DNA of 64,000 nt from Actinomadura barringtoniae (GCF_017573505.1 NZ_JAGEOJ010000039.1:1-64000), one strand, 5' to 3'; counted from the first letter of the stretch, positions 47,195 through 57,166 are shown. The notes: generated by a model from the letters alone, not told the origin. A program made the numbers and translations.

Positions 47195-49293
47195 GTGGCG
47201 AACGTGCCGGTGCGGCGGATCGTGTGCCAGCGCAGCCGTGCCCCCAGAACGGCCGTGACCATCGACTGGATGACCACCAGGTACATCAGCTGCCGGTAGA
47301 CCACCTGCTGGAGCGGCAGCACCCAGAGCGTTCTCACGGGCTCGCCGTCCAGGCGCAGCGCGTACGCCCCGGCCAGGGCCTGCAGCAGGGTGAAGAACAG
47401 CCAGGACACCAGGAGCTTGCCCGGGTCCAGGAAGAACAGGCCGTACAGCGTGAAGACGTCCACGGCCGGGGCGAAGAGCGGCAGCGCCACCTGGAAGACC
47501 GTCAGATAGGGCAGGCAGCGGCGGCCGAAGCGGCCCGACCGGCCGCCCTGGACCAGCGAACGCCGGTGCTTCCACATCGCCTGGAGCGTCCCGTAGCACC
47601 AGCGGTAGCGCTGCTTCCACAGCTGCCTGATCGAGGCGGGCGCCTCGGTCCAGGCCAGCGCGGTCTCCTCGTACACCACCCGCCAGCCCGCCCGGCAGAT
47701 CGCCATCGTGAGGTCGGTGTCCTCGGCCAGCGTCTCGTCCGACACCCCGCCGACCGAGGCGAGGGCGTTGCGCCGGAACGCGCCGATGGCGCCCGGGATG
47801 GTCGGCATGCACTGCAGCACGTCGAACATGCGCCGGTCCAGGTTGAACCCGATCACGTACTCGATGTGCTGCCAGCGGCCGATGATGCCGCCCCGGTTGG
47901 CGACCTTGGTGTTGCCGCTGACGGCGCCGATCGCCGGGTCGATCAGCGGCGCGACGAGGTTGCCGATGGTGTCGCGCTGGAACACGGTGTCGCCGTCGAC
48001 CAGCACGACGATGTCGGAGTGCGCGTGCGCGACGCCCAGGTTGAGCGCGCTCGGCTTGCCGCCGTTCGGCTTGCGGATCAGCCGCACGGCGGAGGCGGCG
48101 AAGGACGCGGCGATCTCCGGCGTCCGGTCGCTGGAGCCGTCGTCCACCACGATCACCTCGACGGGGGCCGGGTAGTCGGTGCCGAGGAGCGAGCGGATCG
48201 TGGCGGCGATCCCGGCCTCCTCGTTGTACGCCGGAACGATCACCGAGACGGGCGGGTGGTAGGGCGGCCTGGGGCGCCGGTCGCGGCGTACGCGGGCCCG
48301 GCGGACACGCCCCACGTGCACCCGGGCGAAGATCAGCAGGGTCGCGAGCCTGATCGCCGTCAGGACGGCCGCGATGCCGAACAGCAGGGTCAGCCCGTCG
48401 ACGAGCCACGAGGAGCCGCGCTGGCCCCAGATGAGCGCCTTCCCGATCGTCTTCTGGCCGGTGGAGGCGGGCGCGTCACCCGGCGGGAGGCCGACCGCCT
48501 CGGACACCGTGGTGAACCGGTAGCCGCGGGCGGAGAGCCGGGTGAGGATCGCCTCGACGCCCCGGACCGTCTCGGTGCGGTCGCCGCCCGCGTCGTGCAG
48601 CATCACGATCGCGCCGGCGCCGTTCGCCCCGGCCGCCCGCTGAACGATCTTGTCGATGCCCGGCCGGGACCAGTCCTCGGTGTCGCGGTCGGTGAGCACG
48701 GTCAGGTACCCGCGCTTGGCCGCCGCCTGGGCGGCCTTCCACTGCGGCCCGGTGAGCCCGGACGGGGTCGCCGAGTAGGGCTGCCGCAGGAGACCGGTCG
48801 AACGCCCCGTCGCCCCGGCCAGCGCCCGCTGCGTCAGGTCCAGTTCGAGGCGGGTCCGCCAGGCGGGCGCCGAGCCCATGTCGATGTGGGTGTAGGTGTG
48901 CGAACCGATCTCATCGCCCTCGCGGATCATCCGGCGCGCGATCTCCGGATGCCGGGCGATGTTCGCGCCGATGGCGAAGAACGTGGCGTGCGCGCCGTGG
49001 CGGCGCAGGACGTCCAGGATCTGCGGCGTCCAGCGGGGATCGGGGCCGTCGTCGAAGGTGAGCGCGATCGTCTTCGGCCGGGGGCGGGCGCTGCGGAGCG
49101 TTCCGCCGGTGAGGTTCAGCACGGGGCCCGCCCGGGTCGCCTCGGGCGGTGGCTCGCCCGTGGTGGCGCCGGGGCCGCCGGTGCCCTCGCCCATCTGGCC
49201 GCCCGCGAAGCCGTTCACCAGCAGTGCGACGGCCAGCGTCAGACCGCCCAGCAGGAGCAGGATCCAATGCCCCTTAGGCTCGCGGTTCTTCAC
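47167..49293 (-). CDS. Bifunctional polysaccharide deacetylase / family 2 glycosyltransferase
   Basis: A 708-residue membrane fusion enzyme. An N-terminal membrane segment (WILLLLGGLTLAVALLVNGF) is followed by a NodB deacetylase domain: TIALTFDDGPDPRWTPQILD with the metal Asp, GSHTYTHIDMG with the metal histidines, and AIVMLHDAGGDRTETV. A second membrane region (about residues 295-325) leads to a GT-2 domain: VSVIVPAYNEEAGIAATIRS, VIVVDDGSSDRTPEIA, VVLVDGDTVFQRD, ETLAEDTDLTMAI and KQRYRWCYG. C-terminal membrane segments complete a processive-synthase layout. The order resembles enzymes that make and deacetylate a GlcNAc-containing surface polymer. The gene for a small membrane partner lies three bases upstream. 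Confidence 0.92.
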   Translation of the reverse strand: MKNREPKGHWILLLLGGLTLAVALLVNGFAGGQMGEGTGGPGATTGEPPPEATRAGPVLNLTGGTLRSARPRPKTIALTFDDGPDPRWTPQILDVLRRHGAHATFFAIGANIARHPEIARRMIREGDEIGSHTYTHIDMGSAPAWRTRLELDLTQRALAGATGRSTGLLRQPYSATPSGLTGPQWKAAQAAAKRGYLTVLTDRDTEDWSRPGIDKIVQRAAGANGAGAIVMLHDAGGDRTETVRGVEAILTRLSARGYRFTTVSEAVGLPPGDAPASTGQKTIGKALIWGQRGSSWLVDGLTLLFGIAAVLTAIRLATLLIFARVHVGRVRRARVRRDRRPRPPYHPPVSVIVPAYNEEAGIAATIRSLLGTDYPAPVEVIVVDDGSSDRTPEIAASFAASAVRLIRKPNGGKPSALNLGVAHAHSDIVVLVDGDTVFQRDTIGNLVAPLIDPAIGAVSGNTKVANRGGIIGRWQHIEYVIGFNLDRRMFDVLQCMPTIPGAIGAFRRNALASVGGVSDETLAEDTDLTMAICRAGWRVVYEETALAWTEAPASIRQLWKQRYRWCYGTLQAMWKHRRSLVQGGRSGRFGRRCLPYLTVFQVALPLFAPAVDVFTLYGLFFLDPGKLLVSWLFFTLLQALAGAYALRLDGEPVRTLWVLPLQQVVYRQLMYLVVIQSMVTAVLGARLRWHTIRRTGTFATPDTPVTTP

Positions 49294-49296
49294 CGA

Positions 49297-49866
49297 TCAG
49301 GCCTTGGGCTTCTTCTTGGACCAGCCGGGCGGGGTCTTGGTCGCGTTGCCGTTGCCCGGGTGCGTGGGCGTGACCGTGGGAGTCGGGGCCGCGGTCGTCG
49401 GCGCCGCGCTGGTGGGCGCGGCGCTCGGCTGCGGCGTGGGCCCCGCGCCCGGCACCCGGCTCGGAGCGGACGTCGGGCCGGGCTGTGAGGCGTCACCCCC
49501 AGGGGTGGCGGTCGTGCCGGGGCGGGCGCCGCGAGGACCGCCGGTCGCCGACCCCGCCCGCGCGGGGGAGCCGGAGTCCGGCTTCGTGCTCCCGTGGCCG
49601 CCGTGCTTGCCGGTCGGCCACGGAGTGAAGGGAACGTCCGCTCCGGCGACGAGGTTCACCCCGACGACCGACAGGTAGGCGGCGAGGGAGAGGCCGGCGA
49701 TGATCCCGAGCACGCGGACGCGCCGGGCGCGGCGGCCGGTCCCGTCCACGAACACGGGCGCCGTGTGCCGCCCGTGGGCGGGCTGGGCGTGCCGTGGCAA
49801 GGCGACGGTGGGGCCGTCGCCGGGTGCGGTCGTGTCGTGGCCCTCGGTAGGGGTGTCGATGGTCAC
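49297..49866 (-). CDS. Small membrane protein with Pro/Thr/Ala-rich external tail
   Basis: A 189-residue protein with a cytoplasmic N-terminus of about 50 residues, one transmembrane segment (VLGIIAGLSLAAYLSVVGVN) and a low-complexity extracellular tail rich in Pro, Thr, Ala and Gly ending in a basic cluster (WSKKKPKA). It lies three bases before the deacetylase-glycosyltransferase gene in the same direction, so it is presumably an accessory subunit or wall-spanning stalk of that polymer system. No family is recognised. Confidence 0.75.
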   Translation of the reverse strand: MTIDTPTEGHDTTAPGDGPTVALPRHAQPAHGRHTAPVFVDGTGRRARRVRVLGIIAGLSLAAYLSVVGVNLVAGADVPFTPWPTGKHGGHGSTKPDSGSPARAGSATGGPRGARPGTTATPGGDASQPGPTSAPSRVPGAGPTPQPSAAPTSAAPTTAAPTPTVTPTHPGNGNATKTPPGWSKKKPKA

Positions 49867-49917
49867 GCACTGTCCAGCGTCCGTCGGGCCGCACGCGTCA
49901 CACCCGGACCGCGGGCC

Positions 49918-50610
49918 TCAGCTCTTGGGGCCCGCGCCCTTCTTGGGGCCCGAGCCCTCGCCGAAGGCGCCGCACTCCCAGAGCCGCCGCACGTGCTCGA
50001 TCAGCGGCGGGCCGATCGCGCGCAGGCCGTCCGGGTCGTTCTCGGCGACCGGCCTGGTGACCATCGTGCTGGTCGCGGCGATGATGATCTGGCAGGTGTA
50101 GCGGCCGGCCTCGTCGGTCACGCCGATCAGGGACGCGAGCGTGTCGCTCATGCCGCTCTGCAGCTCGATGCGCCGCTGCACGGCCTTCGGGCCCGCCGCG
50201 TACACCTCGACCAGGAACAGCCGCGCGTACGGCCACTCGGCCGCGAGCGCGTCCAGGTAGGCGGTGAGGGCCTGCTCGAACCGGGCCATCGGGGCGTCGG
50301 GCGATTCGGGACCCGGCATCCCGTCCGCACCGGCCCCGACCGTCTCCAGCAGCCGCGCGAGCAGGATCTCGACGGCGCCGTCGAAGGCGGCCATGAAGCA
50401 GTCGAGCTTGGAGTCGAACAGCTGGTAGAAGCTCTGGCGCGAGATGACGGCGCGTTTCAGCACGTCCTCGACGGAGGTGGCCACATAGCCCTTCTCCGTC
50501 ATCACCTCGGCCATCGCGACGCACAGCCGCGACCGCTGGATTCGCTCGACCTCATCCCGGGACAGCGCGTACCTGCCGCGGGGCAACCGGCGTGGCGGTG
50601 ACTCCGACAT
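49918..50610 (-). CDS. TetR-family transcriptional regulator
   Basis: A 230-residue regulator. The N-terminal helix-turn-helix reads RLCVAMAEVMTEKGYVATSV, then EDVLKRAVISRQSFYQLFDS, followed by KLDCFMAAFDGAVEILLARL and a helical ligand domain. A short Gly/Lys-rich tail ends the protein. The start at 50610 is favoured over 50652, which overlaps the hydrolase stop. It follows the CocE-type hydrolase gene by 38 bases and probably shares its message. Ligand unknown. Confidence 0.88.
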   Translation of the reverse strand: MSESPPRRLPRGRYALSRDEVERIQRSRLCVAMAEVMTEKGYVATSVEDVLKRAVISRQSFYQLFDSKLDCFMAAFDGAVEILLARLLETVGAGADGMPGPESPDAPMARFEQALTAYLDALAAEWPYARLFLVEVYAAGPKAVQRRIELQSGMSDTLASLIGVTDEAGRYTCQIIIAATSTMVTRPVAENDPDGLRAIGPPLIEHVRRLWECGAFGEGSGPKKGAGPKS

Positions 50611-50648
50611 CGGTTCACCATAGAACAGCCTTCGACCTCGTTCGGCGG

Positions 50649-52598
50649 TCACGGGGCCCCGATGACCGAAAGATCGATGCCGGACGGCCGCTGCGGGTCG
50701 TGCTGGACGGTGTACTGGCCGCCGAGGAGTTGCGGCAGGTCAGCGAGCGGGATCAGGTGCGGGAAGTCGGCCGTGCCGACCCGCAGCCGGAGCCGGTGAC
50801 CTGCCGCGAGAGTGGTGAAAGCTGGCCGGATCTGGATGTCGTAGCGGACCGGCGTGCCGACCGGCACCTTCTGGCCGGAGGCCTTGGTGAGCGGGTGGTA
50901 CGGCATGATCCAGTTGCCCGGGGTGCCCTTCCAGCTCCGCTTGGCGTCCACGGCGCGGAGCGAGCCGAGCTGCGCGCCGCCCGAGATGTCGGTGGACGTG
51001 CCGTCGGGCGCGACGTCCTCCAGCGTGAGGCTCCACTGGGACTCGGGGCGGTTGGAGGTGGCGTTCAGGGTCACGCCGATCGGACCCGAGAGGCGCATCG
51101 GCCGGGTGAGCGGCGCGGTCGCGTAGGTGAGCGTGTCCTTGTCGTTCTTGTGCTGGGCGTCGGTGCACGCCGACACGAACTGGGAGAGCAGCCCCGCGGC
51201 GAACTGGTCGGTGGAGCGCGTGCAGGGGTTCGACAGCAGGTTGTAGGAGATCTTGTCCGCGGGCTCGGCGGCGCCCGGGCCCTCGTTGGTCAGGCGGCCT
51301 CCGGAACGCAGCGACAGATGCACGGGCTTGGCGTTGGCCGGGGGATAGGCCGCGCTGTCGTAGGACCCTCCGCCGGGCTCCTTCACGTGCAGCGGTGTGG
51401 CGGTCTTGGTGATGCCGGTGTCGCGGCCCTTCAGCCAGTGGTCGAACCACTGGAGCTGAAGCTTGGTCATGTCGACGTCCTTGCCCATGGAGGTGTGCGT
51501 CCACGGGCCGTACAGCAGCTGGTACTTGGCGGAGGCCTTCGCGTTCTTCGGCATCGGCGCGCCGACCGGGCGCCCGGCCGCCGCGTTCTGCAGGCCGCTG
51601 TACAGGAGCGGCTCGCCGCTCTGGAAGACGTCGTAGAGGCCGCCGACCAGATAGACCGCCACCCCGTTCTTCACGATCTTGGGCAGGATCCGCTCGGGCG
51701 CGCGGCGCTTCCAGTAGTCGTTGTCGTAGCGGCGCGCGCCGTTGGTCAGCATGTCGCGGGCGAAGGTCAGCTCGAACGGCCCGGCCTGGAGGAGGTTCTG
51801 GTACGCGAGCCGGAGCGCGGCCGCCGGGTCGTGCGCCATCTCGATGAACGGCGTGAACACGCGCGTCACGCCGTAGCCGAAGACCAGCCCGAGCGGCGAC
51901 TCCACGTTCAGCGCGCCGCCGCTGGTGAACAGGTCGCGGTACGGGTCGATCGTCGCGGCCATCGGGAAGATCGCCTTCAGTGGCGAGTGCGGGCCGACCT
52001 CGGCGGCGGCGAACAGCTGGTCGATCGCGACGTAGGACAGGCCCAGCATCCCGACCTTGCCGCTGCTGTGCGGCAGCCTCGCGGCCCAGCGGACCACCTC
52101 GGCCCCGGCCTTGGCCTCGGCGGGGCTGAACAGGTCGAACTTCCCGGTCGACCCACCCGTGCCCGGAACGTCCACCATGAGCCCGATATAACCGTGCTTG
52201 ACGAGATCGGGGTTGAAGCCGCCGAAGCCGCTGAGGCCCACGGCCGCCGACGGCGTCTTGCCGTACGGGGTGAAGCCGACGATCACCGGGAACCGGCCGG
52301 AGGCCGGGCGTCCGGTCGCGGGGTCGGTGGGCATGTGCACGTCGGCGCGCAGCACCCGGCCGTCACGGAGCTTCAGTTCGAGATTGCGCTGCACCGTGAT
52401 GCCGTAGCCGCTGCTCGTGCTCTGGGCGCGGGTGCTCGGGGCCTTGTCGGGGGCCTTCGTGCTGGCGGTCGTGCGGGCGGCGGTGCTGGCGGTGGCGGCG
52501 TTGGTGGTGGCGTTGGCGGCGGGGGCCTGGACGGCGGCCGCGAGGGCTGCGACGAGCGCCGCGGGCATCCACGCGGCGATGAGTGACCGATTTCGCAT
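50649..52598 (-). CDS. Secreted CocE/NonD-family hydrolase (X-Pro dipeptidyl-peptidase-like)
   Basis: A 649-residue exported alpha/beta hydrolase. A signal peptide (MRNRSLIAAWMPAALVAALA and onward) leads to an Ala/Thr-rich linker. The catalytic domain includes RFPVIVGFTPYGKTPSAAVG, HGYIGLMVDVPGTGGSTGKF and the nucleophile elbow KVGMLGLSYVAIDQLFAAAE. YGPWTHTSMGKDVDMTK likely holds the catalytic His. A C-terminal jelly-roll domain (PAFTTLAAGHRLRLRVGTAD) is standard. The start is at 52598 with GAGGAG before it. The peptidase or esterase substrate is unknown. The TetR gene follows. Confidence 0.9.
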   Translation of the reverse strand: MRNRSLIAAWMPAALVAALAAAVQAPAANATTNAATASTAARTTASTKAPDKAPSTRAQSTSSGYGITVQRNLELKLRDGRVLRADVHMPTDPATGRPASGRFPVIVGFTPYGKTPSAAVGLSGFGGFNPDLVKHGYIGLMVDVPGTGGSTGKFDLFSPAEAKAGAEVVRWAARLPHSSGKVGMLGLSYVAIDQLFAAAEVGPHSPLKAIFPMAATIDPYRDLFTSGGALNVESPLGLVFGYGVTRVFTPFIEMAHDPAAALRLAYQNLLQAGPFELTFARDMLTNGARRYDNDYWKRRAPERILPKIVKNGVAVYLVGGLYDVFQSGEPLLYSGLQNAAAGRPVGAPMPKNAKASAKYQLLYGPWTHTSMGKDVDMTKLQLQWFDHWLKGRDTGITKTATPLHVKEPGGGSYDSAAYPPANAKPVHLSLRSGGRLTNEGPGAAEPADKISYNLLSNPCTRSTDQFAAGLLSQFVSACTDAQHKNDKDTLTYATAPLTRPMRLSGPIGVTLNATSNRPESQWSLTLEDVAPDGTSTDISGGAQLGSLRAVDAKRSWKGTPGNWIMPYHPLTKASGQKVPVGTPVRYDIQIRPAFTTLAAGHRLRLRVGTADFPHLIPLADLPQLLGGQYTVQHDPQRPSGIDLSVIGAP

Positions 52599-52685
52599 GG
52601 CTGCTCTCCTCACGGGGGCGTTCAAGCATCCAAAGAGACAGTAATGTCTACTTGAGGTGCAGAGTGGGGTTTTCGAGGGGGAACT

Positions 52686-54866
52686 TTGGGACCGGATCCG
52701 GTCGCGATCGGGCCGTACGCGCCCCTTCGGCTGCTCGGCGAGGGCGGTATGGGCAAGGTCTTCCTCGCCAGGTCACCAGGCTCACGGCTGGTCGCGCTCA
52801 AGGTCATCCGGCCCGAGTACGCCGATGATCCCGGGTTCCGCGAGCGTTTCCGGCGCGAGGCGGACGCGGCCAGGAAGGTCAGCGGGTTCTTCACCACGCC
52901 GGTGATCGACGCAGACGCGGAGGGGACGCAGCCGTGGCTCGCGACCTCGTACGTGCCCGCGCCCTCGCTGAGCGAGATCGTGCGGCGGTACGGGCGGATG
53001 CCCGAGCCCGCGCTCCGGGCGCTCGGCGCCGGGCTCGCCGAGGCGCTCATCGCGATCCACGCAGCCGGGCTGATCCACCGCGACCTGAAGCCCGGCAACG
53101 TGCTGGTCGCCGAGGACGGCCCGCGCGTCATCGACTTCGGCATCAGCCGCGCCCTCGACGGCACGCAGGTGACCCGTACGGGCGGGATGGTCGGCACGCC
53201 CGGCTACATGTCGCCGGAGCAGGTCGCGTCCGGGCGGGAGATCGGGGCGGCCAGCGATGTCTTCTCGCTCGGGTGCGTGCTGGTCTTCGCGGCGACGGGG
53301 GTGCATCCGTTCGGGGACGGCGACGCCGCCACGCTGCTCTACCGGGTGGTCTACGAGGAGCCCAAGCTGGACGGGGTGCCTGGTGGCTTGCGCGGGGTCG
53401 TTGAGGACTGCCTGGCCAAGGACCCGGCGGCGCGGCCGCCGCTGACCGCGTTGCTGGAACGGTTCGCGCCCGCGCATCCGGGCGCGCTGCTGACCGTTCA
53501 GCTGCGGCAGGAGCTCGCGGCGCGCGGGCAGGAGGCGGCCTCGATCATCAGTGGCCCGGCGATGACGCCCGCGGAGCTCACGGGGCCGCTGCCTTCGACT
53601 GTGCCGCCCGTGCCACCCGCTGCCGTGTCGACCGATCGGCGGCGGTTTCTGGGGCTGGCGGCCGGTGGTGCCGTGGCGGTCGCCGCCGCCACGACCGCCG
53701 CGATCCTGCTGGCGGACGACGACTCCGGCAAGGCCGGTGGGTCGGGTGGGGCGCGTTCGGGCAGCAAGGGCGACCTCGTGGTCGCCAACGTCGGCGGGAA
53801 CGTGCCGGAAGGACCGGCGATCTCCTGGACCGGCACCAGCCCGTCGCACTCGTTCAAGTACTCGGGGCTCGCGCGGGTCGGTACCGGCGTCGCGTGGTGG
53901 GACGAGGAATGGGCGAACATCTTCGACGCGGTGAGCGGCGCCAAGCGGTGGGAGGGCGAGCCGAAGGGCTCAGGGAGATCCGCGGGGAACTGGCTGGGCG
54001 TGTTCGGCGGCACCCTGTACGGGACGAGCAGCGACGATGACCTCCGGGCCGTCCTGTTCGGCGTGGACGGAAACGGACGGCAGCTCTTCAGCCACACGTG
54101 CGGTCCCGATGCCAAGGACGCCCCGAGCTCGTTCATGAGGCTGTTCGACGTGGGCGGCGGCGTCGCGCTGATCGAGGTGTCCGGCACCAGGCAGTCGTTC
54201 CTGGCCGTGGACGTCGCCACCGGGCGGCCGCTCTGGACGCGCCCGATGACCAAGTCGTGGGGGGCCGCCGTCACCGATGGGCGCCGGGCCTATCTGCAGG
54301 ACTACCGCACCACCCGCGCCCTGAACCTGCGGAGCGGCGCCGAGATCTGGGCCACGCCGAACACCAACGCCGGCGGCGAGAGCCCGCACATGGCCGTCTG
54401 CCCCTCGGCGGGCGTCGTCACGGTCACCTCGCTGCGCGTCGAGGCGCTGGACCTGGCGACCGGCCGCCGGCGATGGAACGCGGTCACCCAGTCGACCATG
54501 CTCGACAAGCCGGTGATCCAGGGCGAGCGGGCCTACCTCGCGGACTCGCAGAACCGCGTCCGGGCCCTCGACCTGCGTTCCGGCCGCGAGGTGTGGAACA
54601 CCGAGCCGCCGGTCCGGGTGGACGGCGGATCGGTCGGCTCGGGCATGGTCCGGGCGATCACGTCGGTCTCGGGGGCCGTACTGGCGCTGCCTCTCGGCAG
54701 CGACCGGCCGGGCGTGCTCGCCATGGACCCGGCCTCGGGAAAGACCCTGTGGGCGCACGGGGAGGCACCCGCCGGTGACGACAAGAGCTACCAGTCCGCG
54801 CTCGTCATCGGGAAGTCCGTCTACGCCGCGTCCGGCACATCCCTCTACGCGTTCAAGGAAAAGTGA
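52686..54866 (+). CDS. Ser/Thr protein kinase with extracellular PQQ-type beta-propeller
   Basis: A 726-residue receptor kinase. The kinase domain (residues about 8-270) has LLGEGGMGKVFLARSPGSRL, Lys in LVALKVIRPE, catalytic LIHRDLKPGNVLVAEDG, RVIDFGISRALDG and GTPGYMSPEQVASG. A membrane segment (RRRFLGLAAGGAVAVAAATT, residues about 318-345) is followed by a PQQ-like propeller (AVDVATGRPLWTRP; ALNLRSGAEIWATPN; ALDLRSGREVWNTEP). The start is a TTG with GAGGGGG upstream. The stop overlaps the next kinase gene by four bases. The ligand sensed outside is unknown. Confidence 0.92.
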   Translation: MGPDPVAIGPYAPLRLLGEGGMGKVFLARSPGSRLVALKVIRPEYADDPGFRERFRREADAARKVSGFFTTPVIDADAEGTQPWLATSYVPAPSLSEIVRRYGRMPEPALRALGAGLAEALIAIHAAGLIHRDLKPGNVLVAEDGPRVIDFGISRALDGTQVTRTGGMVGTPGYMSPEQVASGREIGAASDVFSLGCVLVFAATGVHPFGDGDAATLLYRVVYEEPKLDGVPGGLRGVVEDCLAKDPAARPPLTALLERFAPAHPGALLTVQLRQELAARGQEAASIISGPAMTPAELTGPLPSTVPPVPPAAVSTDRRRFLGLAAGGAVAVAAATTAAILLADDDSGKAGGSGGARSGSKGDLVVANVGGNVPEGPAISWTGTSPSHSFKYSGLARVGTGVAWWDEEWANIFDAVSGAKRWEGEPKGSGRSAGNWLGVFGGTLYGTSSDDDLRAVLFGVDGNGRQLFSHTCGPDAKDAPSSFMRLFDVGGGVALIEVSGTRQSFLAVDVATGRPLWTRPMTKSWGAAVTDGRRAYLQDYRTTRALNLRSGAEIWATPNTNAGGESPHMAVCPSAGVVTVTSLRVEALDLATGRRRWNAVTQSTMLDKPVIQGERAYLADSQNRVRALDLRSGREVWNTEPPVRVDGGSVGSGMVRAITSVSGAVLALPLGSDRPGVLAMDPASGKTLWAHGEAPAGDDKSYQSALVIGKSVYAASGTSLYAFKEK

Positions 54867-57166
54867 CGATGACCGATGTCGATGCCCGGGAGCTCACGCA
54901 GGTCGGGCCGTACCGGGTGATCCGGTTGCTCGGTGCGGGCGGGATGGGCCGGGTCTACCTGGCCGCCTCGGCCAGCGGCCGCGCGGTCGCGGTCAAGGTC
55001 GTACGGCCTGAGCTGGCCGGGAACGCCGACTTCCGGCAGCGCTTCCGAGCCGAGGTGAACGCGGCCAAAGCGGTGAGCGGGGCGTTCACCACACCTGTCG
55101 TCGACGCCGACCCGGACGGGCCGCTGCCATGGCTGGCCACCGCCTACGTTGCCGGACCTTCGCTGCAGACGGCGATCCAGGACTACGGGCCGATGCCCGA
55201 GCCGACGCTGCGCGTGCTGGGCGCCGGGCTGGCCGAGGCGCTGGTCGCGATCCATCGCTCCGGGATCGTTCACCGCGACCTCAAGCCGTCCAACATCCTG
55301 CTCGCGGCCGACGGGCCGCGGGTCATCGACTTCGGCATCAGCAAGGCGGTCGACGGGACCGCGCTCACCGCCGAGGGGCAGGTGGTGGGGTCAGCGGGGT
55401 ACATGTCGCCTGAGCATGTCGCGGGTGGTGGGGCGCTGGGGCCTGCGAGTGATGTGTTCTCGCTGGGGGCGGTGCTGGCGTTCGCGGCGACTGGTCGGCC
55501 GCCGTTCGGGACGGGGCCGTTCCATGTGCTGATGTTCCGCGCGAGACACGAGGCGCCTCAGCTGGACGGGGTGCCTCCGGCGCTGGTCTCGCTCATCGCT
55601 GCGTGCATGCACAAGGACCCGGCCCAGCGGCCTGCAGCGGAGCAACTGCCTGGGCTGTTGGGCGGGGTCGCCGGGGCTGCGGCTGGGGGTGTGGCGGGGG
55701 GCGCGGCTGGGGGAGTGGCCGGGGGCGCGGCGCCGGGATGGCTGCCGCGTCCGCTGGAGAACGAGCTGCTCACGATGCAGGAGCATCTGCGGACGCTCGT
55801 ACTGACGCAGGCCGAGGCGCCACCGTCGCCGCTGCTCAAGCGGCGCAGCGTGCTGCTCGGGGGCGGCGCCGTCGTCGCGGCGGCGGCCGTGGCCGGGGGT
55901 ACGACGGTCCTGCTGCGATCGGTCGGCGGCGGATCGGGGTCCGGGTCCGGAGGGAAGGCGGCGGTGACCCCGGCGGCGGGCTGGACCGCCGATCTTCCCG
56001 GCGCGAGCATGGCCCCGGCCGGGATGGCCGGCAACGTTCTGGTGTGCGCGGGCCGGAGCGGCGCGGCCGGTTTCGACATCGCGACGGGCAAGCAGGTGTG
56101 GTCGATCGACGGCGGCCAGAACTCCGTGATCCGTCCCTACCAGCAGCGCGTCTTCGCCGTACGGAACGACGGCAAGTTGCACGCGCTGGACGCCCGTACC
56201 GGCAAGGAGCTGTGGGCGACCGAGGTGGAGGGCGAGCGGGCCCCGCAGATCGAGCAGCTGAGCCCGGCGGTGCTGGTGGCGACGGTCGGCGACACCCGGC
56301 TGTTCGGGATCGACGCCGCGACCGGGCAGCGGCGCTGGGTCCACGCCCCGCCGTCCGACCGCTTCCTGAGCGAGACCGTCACGCAGGGCGGGCTGCTGCT
56401 GAGGGTAGACAGCGGTGGTGGAGTCGCCAGTTTCGAACAGTTCCAGAAGACCGGCGACATCAACAGCCACCGGAGCGGTTCGTTCTATGCGCTCGACCTG
56501 AACAAGGGCACGGTGTCGTGGTCGCAGCAGGGCGGCGACGCGGCGCTCTACGCGCCCCCGAATGGCAACGCGCTCTACGCCTTCGACGCCCAGATGAATC
56601 TGCAGAGCCTGAATCCGTCCACCGGGACGCCGGTCTGGAGCAAACCGAGCGGCCTGGCAGTCAGCACTTTGCCGATGTACTCCGACTCGCTCAGCCTCGT
56701 CGAGGGGACGCTCTACTGCTATCCCCTCACGATCATGCAGGGCGTGAAGACGGGCCTGGTCGCGGCGTTCGACCCCGCGAACGGCAGGCCGCTGTGGAAG
56801 GTGACGGCGGCGGGCCGGACCGGCTATTCGTTCGCGGTGTCCGGCCGGACTCTCGCCTTCGCCGACACCGCGCTTCATGGTCTCGACAACCGGACCGGAA
56901 AGGTGATGTGGACCGCGGACCCCAAGCTGGGCAAGCTCGACCTGGCCGGTCCGGCGGGCGACCTGATCATGGCCGGTTCGGCGAACGCGCTGTACGGGCT
57001 CGACACCAGAACCGGCCGCCAGGTCTGGCAGCAGGCCGTGACCGGGGGAGCGGCTCAGGCGGGTCAGGCCTCCTGGGGCGTGATGCGGGTGCCAGGACAG
57101 CTTTTCGCGACCTTTGGAAGCAAACTCTTTGCTTATCGGCTGCCGGGCGTTCCGCCGCCCGCCTAG
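54863..57166 (+). CDS. Second Ser/Thr kinase with extracellular PQQ-type beta-propeller
   Basis: A 767-residue paralogue of the preceding kinase with the same layout: LLGAGGMGRVYLAASASGRA, VAVKVVRPE, IVHRDLKPSNILLAADG, DFGISKAVDG and GSAGYMSPEHVAGG, then a membrane segment (VLLGGGAVVAAAAVAGGTT) and a propeller (ALDARTGKELWATEV; GIDAATGQRRWVHAP; GLDTRTGRQVWQQAV). A Gly/Ala/Val repeat (GGVAGGAAGGVAGGAA) sits between kinase and membrane segment and is not in the first kinase. GTG at 54863 overlaps the upstream stop; an ATG two codons later is an alternative. The pair may form a heteromeric sensor. Confidence 0.92.
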   Translation: MTMTDVDARELTQVGPYRVIRLLGAGGMGRVYLAASASGRAVAVKVVRPELAGNADFRQRFRAEVNAAKAVSGAFTTPVVDADPDGPLPWLATAYVAGPSLQTAIQDYGPMPEPTLRVLGAGLAEALVAIHRSGIVHRDLKPSNILLAADGPRVIDFGISKAVDGTALTAEGQVVGSAGYMSPEHVAGGGALGPASDVFSLGAVLAFAATGRPPFGTGPFHVLMFRARHEAPQLDGVPPALVSLIAACMHKDPAQRPAAEQLPGLLGGVAGAAAGGVAGGAAGGVAGGAAPGWLPRPLENELLTMQEHLRTLVLTQAEAPPSPLLKRRSVLLGGGAVVAAAAVAGGTTVLLRSVGGGSGSGSGGKAAVTPAAGWTADLPGASMAPAGMAGNVLVCAGRSGAAGFDIATGKQVWSIDGGQNSVIRPYQQRVFAVRNDGKLHALDARTGKELWATEVEGERAPQIEQLSPAVLVATVGDTRLFGIDAATGQRRWVHAPPSDRFLSETVTQGGLLLRVDSGGGVASFEQFQKTGDINSHRSGSFYALDLNKGTVSWSQQGGDAALYAPPNGNALYAFDAQMNLQSLNPSTGTPVWSKPSGLAVSTLPMYSDSLSLVEGTLYCYPLTIMQGVKTGLVAAFDPANGRPLWKVTAAGRTGYSFAVSGRTLAFADTALHGLDNRTGKVMWTADPKLGKLDLAGPAGDLIMAGSANALYGLDTRTGRQVWQQAVTGGAAQAGQASWGVMRVPGQLFATFGSKLFAYRLPGVPPPA

